Shown: in pieces, positions 8,801 to 17,494 of the stretch
Numbering within the stretch: the first letter of the stretch is position 1
How the letters are laid out: each line of letters begins with the position of its first letter
Origin: Kitasatospora atroaurantiaca
GTDB taxonomy: Bacteria > Actinomycetota > Actinomycetes > Streptomycetales > Streptomycetaceae
Direction: 5' to 3'
Assembly: GCF_007828955.1 (NCBI RefSeq)
Contig: NZ_VIVR01000001.1
Location: forward strand, 5,084,001 to 5,148,000
Length of the DNA stretch: 64,000 bases
The notes under the pieces: generated by a model
Database searches by the model: none
What the model saw: the letters and a program-made list of their open reading frames with translations, nothing else
What the model was told of the DNA's origin: nothing
Program-made: the position numbers and the translations under genes

Positions 8801-11800
8801 CGGCGTCCAGCAGGGCCGGCGGGATGTGCTCGAGCGCACCGGCGGCCAGGCCCTGCAGCTCGCCGACGGCGAGGTCCTCGCCGTACCGGTCGACCCGGCC
8901 CATCCGGCGGAACCACGGGCCGTAGTCCAGGCCCGCGCCCGAGTACGCGGCGTAGACCTCGTCCGAGCCGAGGGCGTCGTCCGGCTCGCCGGCCGCGTCC
9001 ACGAGGGCGCGCAGCTCCAGGGCGAGGGCCGGGTCGGCCGCCGGCTCGGCGGCCAGCGTGGCGGTGGTGTGCAGCCGCTCGATCGCGCCGACCAGGCTGA
9101 CGACCTCCACGGAGGCCGTGCCGTCGGGCAACTGCCGTACCCGGGTACGCAGTTCGACGGCGCCCTCCTCGGGAAGGAACAGCGCCTCGCGCATCGTGAC
9201 GTCCTGGATCGCGCGCCGGGTCTCCCCGTGCACGGCGTCCTGCAGGGCCAGCAGGGTCTCCAGGTAACCGGTGCCGGGGAAGACGACCTGACCGGCGACC
9301 TTGTGGTCGACCAGGTAGGCCGGGTTCTCGGCGGACAGCCGGGTGGAGAACTCGCGTACGCCCTCCGCCAGTTGCTCCGGCGTGGTGATCTCGGCGCCGA
9401 GCAGCGGGTGGCTGATCTCGCCGGACGCCTGCCGGGAGCCGAGACCGTGGCGCTCGCCCTTGAAGGGCAGCCAGTAGCGCTTGCGGTCGAAGACGTAGTG
9501 CGGCAGCGGGGTGCGCCGCCCCTCCCGGCCGCGGTGGAACTCGGCCCAGGAGAAGGGGAGTCCGGCGGTGTAGAACTGGGCGACGGCCGCGCGCAGCGTG
9601 CTGCCGTCGGTGTCGTCGCGGTGCAGGCTGCTCAGCCAGCGGTGGTCCTGCGGGGTGACGCACTGCCGGGCGAGGCTGGTGAGCGTCGGGGAGGGGCCGA
9701 GCTCGATCAGGACGTGCTTGCCCCGGCGCTCCAGGGTCCGCATCCCGGCGAGGAAGTCGACGGGGGCGCCGATGTGCCGCACCCAGTAGTCGGGCGTGGA
9801 CAGTTCGGCCGGGCGGGCGACCTGGCCGGTGACGTTGGAGATCAGGGTGAAGACCGGCTCGCGGTAGGTGATGTGCGCGATGGCGGCCCGGAACTCGTCG
9901 TACACCTCGGCCATCAGCGGCGAGTGGAAGGCGTGCGAGACCGAGAGCCGGCTGACCTTCAGGCCCTGCGCGGTGAGCTCGGCACCGAGCGCGGTGAGGG
10001 AGTCCTCGCCGCCGGAGACCACGCACTGCTGCGGGGAGTTGATGCCGGCGATCGCGAGGTCGGGGTAGCTCTCCAGCAGCGGGGCGATCTCGTCGGCGGG
10101 CGCGGCGACCGCGGCCATGCCGCCCGGAGCGGTCACCGACTGCATCAGCCGGGCGCGGGCCGCCACCAGGGTGACGGCGTCCTCCAGGCTGAAGAGGCCG
10201 GCCACGGCGGCGGCCACCACCTCGCCGATGCTGTGGCCGATCAGCGCGTTGGGCCGGGCTCCCCAGGACAGCCAGAGCTTGGCGAGTGCGTACTCGACAG
10301 TGAACAGTGCCGGCTGGGTGTAGCGGGTCTGGTGGATCTCCTCGGCGTCGTCCGAGTGCCCGAGGACCATGTCCTTGATGGAGCGGCCGAGCAGCGGGGC
10401 GAAGAGCCGGTCGCACTCGTCCACCTGCTCGCGGTAGACCGGGAACTGCTCGTAGAGCGCGCTGCCCATGCCGACGTACTGCGAACCCTGCCCGGTGAAC
10501 AGGAAGGCCACCTTGCGGAAGTCGCCACCGCTCTTCTTCTCCTTCTCCAGCGCGGCCGCCTGCTTGTCCAGGAAGGCGGCCAGCTCGGCGCGGTCGTGCA
10601 CGACCCCGGCGACGCGCTGGTTGAAGTGGCTGCGGCCGACGTTGCCGGTGTAGGCGATGTCCCCGACCGGCGCGTCCGGGTTCTCGGCGAGGAAGGTCCG
10701 GTACGCCTCGACCTGGTGCGCCAGGCTCTTGCGGTTCTTGGCGGACAGCGTGAAGACGTGGCCGCCGGTGACGGTGGCCTGCTGCGCCTCACCGGCGGTG
10801 GGCGGGGCCTCCTCCAGGACGGCCGCCGCGATGGCGCCCGCGAAGCCGAAGCTGTTGATCGCGGCCCGCTTGACCTCGGCGTCCCACGGACGGCACTCGG
10901 TCGGCACGGTCACCGCGTAGCGGTCCCACGGGATGCGCGGGGACGGGGTGCTGAAGTTGAGGTGCGGGTAGATCGTGCTCGCCCGCAGCTGGAGCACGGT
11001 CTTGACCACGCCGACCACGCCGGCGGCGGGCTCGGCATGGCCGATGTTGGTCTTCACCGAGCCGACCACCAGCGGGTCGTCCTTGGTGTGCGAGTCGGCG
11101 AAGACGTCGCAGATCGCGCCCATCTCGATGGGGTCGCCCAGCGGGGTGCCGGTGCCGTGCGCCTCGACGTACTGGACGTCGCCCGGCTCCAGGCCCGCGT
11201 TGGCCAGGGCGGTGCGCATCACGGTCTCCTGCGCGGTGCCGTTGGGCACCGTCAGGCCGGCACTCTCGCCGTCCTGGCCGATCGCGGTGCCGCGCACCAC
11301 GGCGAGGATGCGGTCGCCGTCGCGCTGCGCGTCGGAGAGCCGCTTGAGGACCAGCGCCCCGGCGCCCTCGGCCCGGGAGTAGCCGTTGGCCGACTCGTCG
11401 AAGGTCTTGCACTGGCCGTCGGGGGCCAGCATGTTGCCGTTCGAGAAGATCACGAAGATCCGGGGGTGGTGCAGGATGTTCACCCCGCCGGCCAGGGCGA
11501 TGTCGCACTCGCCGCGGCGCAGCCCTTCGACCGCCAGGTGCAGCGCGGTCAGCGAGGAGGCGCAGGCGGTGTCGATGCTCATGCTGGGCCCGCGCCAGCC
11601 GAGGAAGTACGAGACCCGCCCGGAGATCGGGAACGCGGTGATGCCGGAGGCGAGGTGGCCGTCCAGCTCCTCGTACGGGAGGGAGTCGAGCTCCAGCGCG
11701 TAGTCGATCGAGCTGGTGCCGATGTAGACGCCGCCGTTGCCGTGCCGCAGGGTGGCCGGGTTGACGTTGGCGTCCTCGAGGGCGGACCAGACGGTCTCCA

Positions 11801-12149
11801 GCAGGATGCGCTGCTGGGGGTCGACGTACTGGGCCTCCTTCGGCGAGATGTTGAAGAACTGGGCGTCGAACTGGTCGATCCCGTCCAGGAAGCCGCCGCT
11901 GGTGGTGCGGACCTTGCCGCGGTCCTCCTCACCGGTCGGAGCGAACACCGACTTGTCCCAGCGCTCCTCGGGCACCGGGACGATGCCGGAGCTGCCGGTG
12001 CGCAGGAACTCGTCGAAGCCTTCGAGGGTGTCGTTCCCGCCTGGGAACCGCAGGCCGACACCGATGATGGCGACCGGCTCCTGCTGTGACTGGCTGGCGG
12101 TGGTGGCGGCGGGGAGCCGGTCTTGCGCAGGCGCGGAAGTGTCTGGCAC
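5880..12149 (-). CDS. single-module fully reducing type I polyketide synthase (KS-AT-DH-ER-KR-ACP)
   Basis: A 2089-residue synthase. KS is at about 24-450 (DTACASS with Cys196, EAHGTGTPLGDP, KTNIGHAE). AT is at about 548-840 (GHSIGE with Ser640; HAFH fingerprint, which predicts malonyl-CoA). DH is at about 913-1170 (DHKVAGQVVFPGT). ER is at about 1400-1715 (VLVHAAAGGVGQAA). KR is at about 1733-1915 (TGGLGALG, YSSAAAVIG, NYAAANAF). ACP follows, with GLDSL and Ser2040. GTG at 12149 is chosen because AAAGGAGG lies seven bases upstream; an in-frame ATG at 12209 would overlap the ACP gene. There is no loading module, docking domain or thioesterase, so the enzyme probably works iteratively to make a saturated chain. 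The KS C-terminal motif normally GTNAH or GTIAH reads GAIAA. Confidence 0.93.
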   Translation of the reverse strand: MPDTSAPAQDRLPAATTASQSQQEPVAIIGVGLRFPGGNDTLEGFDEFLRTGSSGIVPVPEERWDKSVFAPTGEEDRGKVRTTSGGFLDGIDQFDAQFFNISPKEAQYVDPQQRILLETVWSALEDANVNPATLRHGNGGVYIGTSSIDYALELDSLPYEELDGHLASGITAFPISGRVSYFLGWRGPSMSIDTACASSLTALHLAVEGLRRGECDIALAGGVNILHHPRIFVIFSNGNMLAPDGQCKTFDESANGYSRAEGAGALVLKRLSDAQRDGDRILAVVRGTAIGQDGESAGLTVPNGTAQETVMRTALANAGLEPGDVQYVEAHGTGTPLGDPIEMGAICDVFADSHTKDDPLVVGSVKTNIGHAEPAAGVVGVVKTVLQLRASTIYPHLNFSTPSPRIPWDRYAVTVPTECRPWDAEVKRAAINSFGFAGAIAAAVLEEAPPTAGEAQQATVTGGHVFTLSAKNRKSLAHQVEAYRTFLAENPDAPVGDIAYTGNVGRSHFNQRVAGVVHDRAELAAFLDKQAAALEKEKKSGGDFRKVAFLFTGQGSQYVGMGSALYEQFPVYREQVDECDRLFAPLLGRSIKDMVLGHSDDAEEIHQTRYTQPALFTVEYALAKLWLSWGARPNALIGHSIGEVVAAAVAGLFSLEDAVTLVAARARLMQSVTAPGGMAAVAAPADEIAPLLESYPDLAIAGINSPQQCVVSGGEDSLTALGAELTAQGLKVSRLSVSHAFHSPLMAEVYDEFRAAIAHITYREPVFTLISNVTGQVARPAELSTPDYWVRHIGAPVDFLAGMRTLERRGKHVLIELGPSPTLTSLARQCVTPQDHRWLSSLHRDDTDGSTLRAAVAQFYTAGLPFSWAEFHRGREGRRTPLPHYVFDRKRYWLPFKGERHGLGSRQASGEISHPLLGAEITTPEQLAEGVREFSTRLSAENPAYLVDHKVAGQVVFPGTGYLETLLALQDAVHGETRRAIQDVTMREALFLPEEGAVELRTRVRQLPDGTASVEVVSLVGAIERLHTTATLAAEPAADPALALELRALVDAAGEPDDALGSDEVYAAYSGAGLDYGPWFRRMGRVDRYGEDLAVGELQGLAAGALEHIPPALLDAATHAFAAVGDDGSSYLPVRFGSFRLFKKPKAEQLRAVLRRGAADHPEVDVSLDLVVLEGEQPVFELRGLGLKRIADPGRRKRHFLHELRWVKRSLVAQGGLGARHALLVGRTAEELAELAAAAPGAEVRLSFAENPAAVAQALREGQVTDVAWFWRAGSDDLRAESERNYRELLELLAVLDQEGFGRNQRLWLVTEQGQQLPGDLVTAQGPSAAASLWGFGHVVLNESPVYRTTMVDLPAEGGAQGLLDEWTSRDSGEFQVAFRGGHRHVRRLLPRAGETGDGNVELAVKEYGQFSGIKVVPAEDVTPVGDQIQVEVEAAGLNFKDVLNALGLLKEFGEQPLGFECAGTVVATGPDAGFRVGDQVIVNYLGVFKRRITVPSAVAVRKPAALSMTDAAALISVYVTAYYALHQLAGMKAGDRVLVHAAAGGVGQAAVQLAKLAGAEVFATASPHKWPLLRSQGVEHLMNSRTLDFAEEIERITGGAGVDIVLNSLNKDYIPAGMRALGQGGRFIELGKVGAWTPEQVSAERPDVTYHNFDLSELPEEQLIPVNQEIMGRIVALVEAGELPAIPATVYSLDEVEEAFGVLSRGANIGKLVLSFTDQHAPAAREVTVRPDRTYLITGGLGALGLVTAQKLVDLGARHIALVGRRSAAAEDVVHLEKRLRERAEVTVFQGDVAEPADVARIFAELRQHPPVGGIVHSAGTIADKPVTALTWEDIDQVFRPKVYGSWLLHEAAADLPELEFFVGYSSAAAVIGAQTQGNYAAANAFLDDLMIRRSRQGLPGLSINWGPWGEVGMSARLSDQLIRRWEDEGVRLFTPSRGTRALAQLLGAPVAQVVAGECDWDTFTASKPVDNALYRELLHEGGAAVRGLDLDALLLLPAEERAAAVDEFVRARVADVLHIEDVDTVDSNTAFGQLGLDSLMAVELKNGLETAFRVPLPSTIAFDFPSAGLLAEFIDQQLSPAPEQAAA

Positions 12150-12205
12150 TGCCGTGCCTCCTTTCCCTGGGTAGCGGTGGCGGTGCGGCGACGAAGGTTC
12201 CGTGC

Positions 12206-12520
12206 TCACGTACCGGCGAAGAGGTCTGGCAGCACGTCGCTGGTGAGGTGGATCAGCAGCTGGGCCACGGTGGGGCTGTTGAACAGTGCGTTGGTGTCGA
12301 TCTCGCCGCCGAGCAGCGTCTCCAGACGCTCCTTGATCTCGGTGAGTCGCAGCGAGGTCAGACCCAGTTCGAAGAAGGGGCTCTCGAACGGGAGCTCCTC
12401 GTCCTCGTCCATGAACAGGGCGTCCTTGAACTCCGCCGTCACCAGCGACTCGAGAGCGTCCACACGCTCTGATCGGGGAAGTGCTTCCAACTTCTCGATC
12501 GTCGGGGTTCGCTCGGCCAT
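12206..12520 (-). CDS. free-standing acyl carrier protein
   Basis: A 104-residue carrier protein. The helix II motif is FELGLTSLRLTEI, with the phosphopantetheine-accepting Ser at residue 56. The usual GxDS Asp is replaced by Thr. ATG at 12520 follows GGAGG by ten bases. It is the first gene of the minus-strand operon, 56 bp before the PKS start. It may receive the acyl group from the ligase or accept the chain from the synthase. Confidence 0.85.
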   Translation of the reverse strand: MAERTPTIEKLEALPRSERVDALESLVTAEFKDALFMDEDEELPFESPFFELGLTSLRLTEIKERLETLLGGEIDTNALFNSPTVAQLLIHLTSDVLPDLFAGT

Positions 12521-12574
12521 CGTGTCGCTGCCTCCGTCATGTCCTGGGTCTCTCCGGCACATCCGAACACGCGT

Positions 12575-12603
12575 GCCTGACGCTGCCCTGACGGAACTCT
12601 GAC
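12575..12603 (-). promoter_or_regulatory. candidate SARP operator for the ACP-PKS operon
   Basis: Read on the minus strand, GTCAGAG, GTCAGGG and GTCAGGC begin at 12603, 12592 and 12581, again exactly 11 bp apart. They lie about 55 bp upstream of the ACP start codon and match the triplet before the MFS gene in sequence, number and spacing. Confidence 0.72.
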
Positions 12604-12618
12604 CGGGCCGGGGAAGCA

Positions 12619-12651
12619 CGAAGGGCGCCGACCAGAGGTCGGCGCCCTTCG
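12619..12651 (-). terminator. terminator of sdaA
   Basis: A perfect 15-bp inverted repeat with a 3-nt loop (12619-12633 with 12637-12651), just beyond the sdaA stop codon. It separates the primary-metabolism block from the polyketide operon. Confidence 0.85.
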
Positions 12652-12667
12652 GCTGTGTGCGGTCAGG

Positions 12668-14035
12668 TCAGCACTCGATGACGTTCACGGCGAGGCCGCC
12701 GCGCGAGGTCTCCTTGTACTTGACCTTCATGTCGGCGCCGGTCTCCTTCATGGTCTTGATCGCCTTGTCGAGGGAGACGTGGTGCCGTCCGTCGCCGCGC
12801 AGGGCCATCCGGGCGGCGGTGACGGCCTTCACGGAGGCCATGCCGTTGCGTTCGATGCAGGGGATCTGGACCAGGCCGCCGACCGGGTCGCAGGTGAGGC
12901 CCAGGTTGTGCTCGATGCCGATCTCGGCGGCGTTCTCGACCTGCTCGGGGGTGCCGCCGAGGACCTCGGCCAGACCGCCGGCCGCCATCGAGCAGGCCGA
13001 GCCGACCTCGCCCTGGCAGCCGACCTCGGCGCCGGAGATGGAGGCGTTCTCCTTGAACAGCATGCCGATCGCACCGGCCGCCAGCAGGAAGCGGACGATG
13101 CCGTCGTCGTCGGCGCCGGGGATGAAGTTCAGGAAGTAGTGCAGGACGGCCGGGATGATGCCGGCCGCGCCGTTGGTCGGGGCGGTGACCACCCGGCGGC
13201 CCGAGGCGTTCTCCTCGTTGACCGCCATCGCGTAGAGGGTCACCCACTCCATCGCGTTGGCCGGGCCGATGCCCTCGGCGCGCAGCGCCCGCGCCCCGCT
13301 GGCCGCCCGCCGGCGGACCTTGAGGCCGCCCGGGAGTATGCCCTCGCGTGCCATCCCGGCCGCGACGCACTCCTGCATGACCCGCCAGATCTCCAGCAGC
13401 CCGGCCCGGATCTCCGCCTCGCTGCGCCAGGCCTTCTCGTTCTCCAGCATCAGGCCGGAGATGGAGAGCCCGGTCTCCCGGGTGAGGCGCAGCAGCTCCT
13501 CGCCGGTACGGAAGGGGTAGCGCAGCAGGGTGTCGTCCGGGACGACGCGGTCCGCGCCGATCGCGTCCTCGTCGACCACGAAGCCGCCGCCGACCGAGTA
13601 GTACGTCTTCTCCAGGACGGTCGCCCCGGCGGCGTCGAAGGCCCACAGGGTCATGCCGTTGGCGTGGTACGGCAGCGAGCGGCGGCGGTGCAGGATCAGC
13701 TGGGTGTCCGGGTCGAAGTCGATGACCTGGGTGCCGAGCAGGCTGAGCCGCTTCTCGGCCTTGATCCGGTCGACGTCCGCGTCGGCCTGGTCGACGTCGA
13801 CGGTGCGCGGCGAGTTGCCCTCCAGACCGAGCAGGACGGCCTTCGGGGTGCCGTGGCCGTGGCCGGTGGCGCCGAGGGAGCCGAAGAGCTCCGCGCGGAC
13901 GGACGTGACCTCGGCGAGCAGCCCCTCCGACTTCAGCCGGCGGGCGAACATCCGGGCCGCTCGCATCGGGCCGACGGTGTGCGAGCTGGATGGGCCGATG
14001 CCGATGGAGAAGAGGTCGAAGACGCTGATGGCCAC
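12668..14035 (-). CDS. sdaA: L-serine ammonia-lyase (iron-sulfur, single chain)
   Basis: A 455-residue L-serine dehydratase that deaminates L-serine to pyruvate with a [4Fe-4S] cluster. The N-terminal beta domain starts ISVFDLFSIGIGPSSSHTVGP. The alpha domain carries the cysteines in GCQGEVGSACSMAAGG and GLTCDPVGG, plus IPCIERNGMA. GTG at 14035 is the start that gives the family's standard N-terminus. The gene follows glyA in the same direction with a hairpin between them, and disposes of serine made from glycine by the upstream enzymes. Confidence 0.95.
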   Translation of the reverse strand: MAISVFDLFSIGIGPSSSHTVGPMRAARMFARRLKSEGLLAEVTSVRAELFGSLGATGHGHGTPKAVLLGLEGNSPRTVDVDQADADVDRIKAEKRLSLLGTQVIDFDPDTQLILHRRRSLPYHANGMTLWAFDAAGATVLEKTYYSVGGGFVVDEDAIGADRVVPDDTLLRYPFRTGEELLRLTRETGLSISGLMLENEKAWRSEAEIRAGLLEIWRVMQECVAAGMAREGILPGGLKVRRRAASGARALRAEGIGPANAMEWVTLYAMAVNEENASGRRVVTAPTNGAAGIIPAVLHYFLNFIPGADDDGIVRFLLAAGAIGMLFKENASISGAEVGCQGEVGSACSMAAGGLAEVLGGTPEQVENAAEIGIEHNLGLTCDPVGGLVQIPCIERNGMASVKAVTAARMALRGDGRHHVSLDKAIKTMKETGADMKVKYKETSRGGLAVNVIEC

Positions 14036-14083
14036 GGGGTGACGTCCTTGTCTGGTCTCGTGGGGAAGGACTGAGCACGGAAC

Positions 14084-14121
14084 GGGGCACCGCACGCACT
14101 GTCCAGTGTGCGCGGTGCCCC
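14084..14121 (-). terminator. hairpin between glyA and sdaA
   Basis: Nearly complementary 18-nt arms around a 2-nt loop, located after the glyA stop and before the sdaA start. It probably reduces read-through from the riboswitch-controlled genes. Confidence 0.6.
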
Positions 14122-14172
14122 GGAATTCCAGATGGCCCGGCGGGGTGAGGCCGGTCACCTGAGCTGGAACTT

Positions 14173-15441
14173 TTACAGCTCCGGGTACAGCGGGTACTTC
14201 ACGGCCAGGGCGGTGACGCGGGTCTTGAGGGCCTCGGCCTTGGCCTCGTCGAAGGCGGGGAGGAGGGCCTCGGCGATGATGTCGGCGACCTCGCGGAAGT
14301 CCTCGGCCTGGAAGCCGCGGGTGGCGAGGGCCGGGGTGCCGATGCGCAGGCCGGAGGTGACCATCGGGGGGCGGGGGTCGTTCGGGATGGCGTTGCGGTT
14401 GACGGTGATGCCGACCTCGTGGAGGCGGTCCTCGGCCTGCTGGCCGTCGAGCTCGCTGTTGCGCAGGTCGACCAGGACGAGGTGGACGTCGGTGCCGCCG
14501 GAGAGGACGGAGACGCCGGCCTCGGTGAGGTCGGCCTGGAGCAGGCGCTCGGCGAGGATCTTGGCGCCCTCGAGGGTGCGCTGCTGGCGCTCCTTGAACT
14601 CCTCGGAGGCGGCGACCTTGAAGGCGACGGCCTTGGCGGCGATCACGTGCTCGAGCGGGCCGCCCTGCTGGCCGGGGAAGACCGCGGAGTTGATCTTCTT
14701 GGCCCACTGCTCCTTGCAGAGGATGACGCCGCCGCGCGGGCCGCCCAGGGTCTTGTGGGTGGTGGTGGTGACCACGTCCGCGTAGGGGACGGGGGAGGGG
14801 TGCAGGCCGGCGGCGACCAGGCCGGCGAAGTGGGCCATGTCGACCATGAGGAGGGCGCCGACCTCGTCCGCGATGCGGCGGAACTCGGCGAAGTCGAGCT
14901 GGCGGGGGTAGGCGGACCAGCCGGCGATGATCAGCTTGGGCTGGTGCTCCTTGGCGAGGCGCTCGACCTCGGCCATGTCGACCAGGTTGGTCTTCTCGTC
15001 GACGTGGTAGGCGGCGACGTTGTAGAGCTTGCCGGAGAAGTTGATCTTCATGCCGTGGGTCAGGTGGCCGCCGTGGGCCAGGCTCAGGCCCAGGATGGTG
15101 TCGCCCGGCTGGATCAGCGCGAACATGGCGGCGGCGTTGGCCTGCGCGCCGGAGTGCGGCTGGACGTTGGCGTGCTCGGCGCCGAACAGCGCCTTCACCC
15201 GGTCGATGGCGATCTGCTCGGCCACGTCGACGAACTCGCAGCCGCCGTAGTAGCGCTTGCCGGGGTAGCCCTCGGCGTACTTGTTGGTCAGGACCGAGCC
15301 CTGGGCCTCCATGACCGCCACGGGGGCGAAGTTCTCGGAGGCGATCATCTCGAGGGTGGTCTGCTGGCGGTGCAGCTCGGCGTCGACCGCGGCGGCGATC
15401 TCCGGGTCGAGCGCGTGCAGGGACTGGTTCAGAACCGTCAT
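14173..15441 (-). CDS. glyA: serine hydroxymethyltransferase
   Basis: A 422-residue PLP enzyme that interconverts serine and glycine with tetrahydrofolate. The PLP lysine is K230 in TTTTHKTLGGPRGG. The N-terminal ENFAP and YAEGYPGKRYYGG motifs and the C-terminal SGLRIGTPALATRG are typical. It lies downstream of gcvH. Together the genes split glycine into methylene-THF and use that unit to form serine, which sdaA then deaminates. Confidence 0.97.
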   Translation of the reverse strand: MTVLNQSLHALDPEIAAAVDAELHRQQTTLEMIASENFAPVAVMEAQGSVLTNKYAEGYPGKRYYGGCEFVDVAEQIAIDRVKALFGAEHANVQPHSGAQANAAAMFALIQPGDTILGLSLAHGGHLTHGMKINFSGKLYNVAAYHVDEKTNLVDMAEVERLAKEHQPKLIIAGWSAYPRQLDFAEFRRIADEVGALLMVDMAHFAGLVAAGLHPSPVPYADVVTTTTHKTLGGPRGGVILCKEQWAKKINSAVFPGQQGGPLEHVIAAKAVAFKVAASEEFKERQQRTLEGAKILAERLLQADLTEAGVSVLSGGTDVHLVLVDLRNSELDGQQAEDRLHEVGITVNRNAIPNDPRPPMVTSGLRIGTPALATRGFQAEDFREVADIIAEALLPAFDEAKAEALKTRVTALAVKYPLYPEL

Positions 15442-15531
15442 GAGTGGGTCTTCCCTGGGGCGGAGCGGGCAGTGGGGCCAAGCGGGGGGAAGGGCGGCCG
15501 CCGCGCTGCGGCCGCCCCCGTCACAGGTGGG

Positions 15532-15906
15532 TCAGGCGCCGATGAAGGCGGCGTACTCGTCGGCGTCGAGCAGGCTGTCCGTCGCCTCGGCCCGGACCTT
15601 GAACAGCCAGCCGCCCTCGAAGGGCTCGGCGTTCACGAGGGCCGGGTCGTCGATGACGGCCTGGTTGACCTCGACGACCTCGCCGGTGGCGGGCGAGTAC
15701 AGGTCGCTGACCGACTTGGTGGACTCGAGCTCGCCACAGGTCTCACCTGCGGTGACGGTCTCCCCGACCTCGGGGAGCTGCACGTACACGATGTCACCGA
15801 GCGCGTCGGCCGCGTGAGCGGTGATGCCGACCGTCGACACACCGTCGGCAGCGGCGGTCAGCCACTCGTGCTCCTTGGTGTACTGCAGGTGCGTGGGGTT
15901 GCTCAT
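15532..15906 (-). CDS. gcvH: glycine cleavage system H protein
   Basis: A 124-residue lipoyl carrier. The lipoylated lysine is K64 in ESTKSVSDLYSP, and the N-terminal KEHEWL is typical. It shuttles the aminomethyl group between the P, T and L proteins. No gcvP lies in the window, so the P protein is encoded elsewhere, as is common in Streptomyces. Confidence 0.97.
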   Translation of the reverse strand: MSNPTHLQYTKEHEWLTAAADGVSTVGITAHAADALGDIVYVQLPEVGETVTAGETCGELESTKSVSDLYSPATGEVVEVNQAVIDDPALVNAEPFEGGWLFKVRAEATDSLLDADEYAAFIGA

Positions 15907-15992
15907 GGCGTCATTCTCCAGGATCGCAAGAGGGTAGGGCGAAGCCGTCCGCTGAGCGGACCGGACATGGGGGGTACTACGGCTCAGCGAGC

Positions 15993-17111
15993 TCAGCGGG
16001 CGCGCTTGTAGAACGGCAGCGCGACGACCTCGACCGGCTCGTGCTTGCCGCGCACGTCGACGGCCACGGCCGTACCGGGCTCGGCGAACGCCGCGTCCAC
16101 GTACGCGATGGCGATCGGCTTGCCCAGGGTGGGGGAGGGGGCGCCGGAGGTGATCCGCCCGATCGGCGTGCCGTCCGTGCTGACGACGGCGTACTCGGCT
16201 CGCGGGACGCGCTTGCCCTCGGAGACCAGGCCGACCAGCTTGCGCGGCGGGTTGGTCTCGGCCTGTGCGGCGGCCTCCTCAAGGGCCTTGCGGCCGACGA
16301 AGGCGCCGCCGTTGGTGGTCTTGTCGAAGCGGACGACCCGGCCGAGACCGGCGTCGAACGGGGTGAGGTCGGTGTTCAGCTCGTGCCCGTACAGCGGCAT
16401 GCCCGCCTCCAGGCGCAGGGTGTCCCGGCAGGACAGGCCGCAGGGGACCAGGCCCTGGGCGGAGCCGGCCTCGGTCAGCGCCTGCCACAGGTGCTCGGCG
16501 TCGGCCGGGGCGCAGAAGATCTCGAAGCCGTCCTCGCCGGTGTAGCCCGTCCGGGCGAGCCAGACGTCCTTGCCGGCCACGGTGGCGGGCAGCAGCGCGT
16601 AGTACTTGAGGCCGGGCAGGTCGGCGTCGGTGACGGAAGCGAGGATGCCGTTGGCCTCGGGGCCCTGGACGGCGAGCAGCGCGTACGCGTCCCGGTCGTC
16701 GCGGACGACGGCGTCGAAGCCGGCCGCACGCTCGGTCAGCGCGTCCAGCACCACCTGGGCGTTGGAGGCGTTGGCGACGACCATGTACTCGTTCTCGGCG
16801 GTGCGGTAGACGATCAGGTCGTCCAGGATGCCGCCGTCCTCGCGGCAGATCATGGTGTAGCGGGCGCGCAGCACGCCCAGCGCCGAGATGAAGCCGACCA
16901 GCGCGTGGTCGAGCAGCTCGCCGGCCTGCGGGCCGGTCACGGTGATCTCGCCCATGTGGGACAGGTCGAACAGACCGGCCTTGGTGCGGACCGCGACGTG
17001 CTCCTCGCGCTCGCTGCCGTAGCGCAGCGGCATGTCCCAGCCGGCGAAGTCGGTCATCGTCGCGCCGAGGGCGCGGTGCAGCGAGTCGAGTGCGGTGAGG
17101 CGAGGGGACAT
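15993..17111 (-). CDS. gcvT: glycine cleavage system T protein (aminomethyltransferase)
   Basis: A 372-residue folate-dependent aminomethyltransferase. Motifs include DFAGWDMPLRYGS, FDLSHMGEI, ARTGYTGEDGFEIF and the C-terminal barrel (GRITSGAPSPTLGKPIA). ATG at 17111, with GGAG eleven bases upstream, gives the family start; an in-frame ATG at 17174 would lie inside the riboswitch leader. It is the first gene of the gcvT-gcvH-glyA run. Confidence 0.96.
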   Translation of the reverse strand: MSPRLTALDSLHRALGATMTDFAGWDMPLRYGSEREEHVAVRTKAGLFDLSHMGEITVTGPQAGELLDHALVGFISALGVLRARYTMICREDGGILDDLIVYRTAENEYMVVANASNAQVVLDALTERAAGFDAVVRDDRDAYALLAVQGPEANGILASVTDADLPGLKYYALLPATVAGKDVWLARTGYTGEDGFEIFCAPADAEHLWQALTEAGSAQGLVPCGLSCRDTLRLEAGMPLYGHELNTDLTPFDAGLGRVVRFDKTTNGGAFVGRKALEEAAAQAETNPPRKLVGLVSEGKRVPRAEYAVVSTDGTPIGRITSGAPSPTLGKPIAIAYVDAAFAEPGTAVAVDVRGKHEPVEVVALPFYKRAR

Positions 17112-17149
17112 GGTGGCGGGACTCCTTGGCTGCTTACGGGCATGCGGGG

Positions 17150-17360
17150 GTGGAGTCTCCCCGTCTGTCGTCACAACCTGAGAGCTTCACCGCCACTAAG
17201 AATGGCGGCTTGCACCGTGGGTGGGCGCACGGCGCGGCCGTGTCCACTTTCCAGATGTGCCTCGCCCATGCGGTAGGGGTGCCTGAGAGATTCCGGGGAG
17301 GACTTGCTCCTTCGGCGCCGGCTGTACCCCCAGGGGCACTCCGGACTCTCCCGCGCGGGT
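17150..17360 (-). promoter_or_regulatory. tandem glycine riboswitch
   Basis: On the minus strand the leader reads GGGAGAGTCC, then GCGCCGAAGGAGCAA, then ATCTCTCAGGCA: the first glycine aptamer. A second aptamer follows, containing CTGGAAAGTGG, CACGGTGCAAGCC and GCTCTCAGG. This double-aptamer arrangement before gcvT is the standard glycine riboswitch, which raises expression of the cleavage genes when glycine is abundant. Confidence 0.93.
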
Positions 17361-17494
17361 TCGAACGGCCGATATGAAGTTTGGGCGCGCTCATCATGGC
17401 ATGCCCCGAGCGCTCCGCGGGAGAGGGGCCGCGCCCTGGCGCCGGACGCTAGGCTTTTCGCAGCGCGATCAGACGAGGGGCGGTACAGAGGCCG

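Noticed and set aside
4161..12089. A 2642-codon open frame on the plus strand across the PKS region
   Set aside because: It is antisense to a PKS with complete motifs in every domain. High GC at third codon positions keeps opposite frames open. Its translation is low-complexity Gly/Arg/Val/Asp without any domain.
12150..12209. ATG at 12209 as the PKS start
   Set aside because: It would overlap the ACP gene and lacks a ribosome site, whereas GTG 12149 has AAAGGAGG seven bases upstream.
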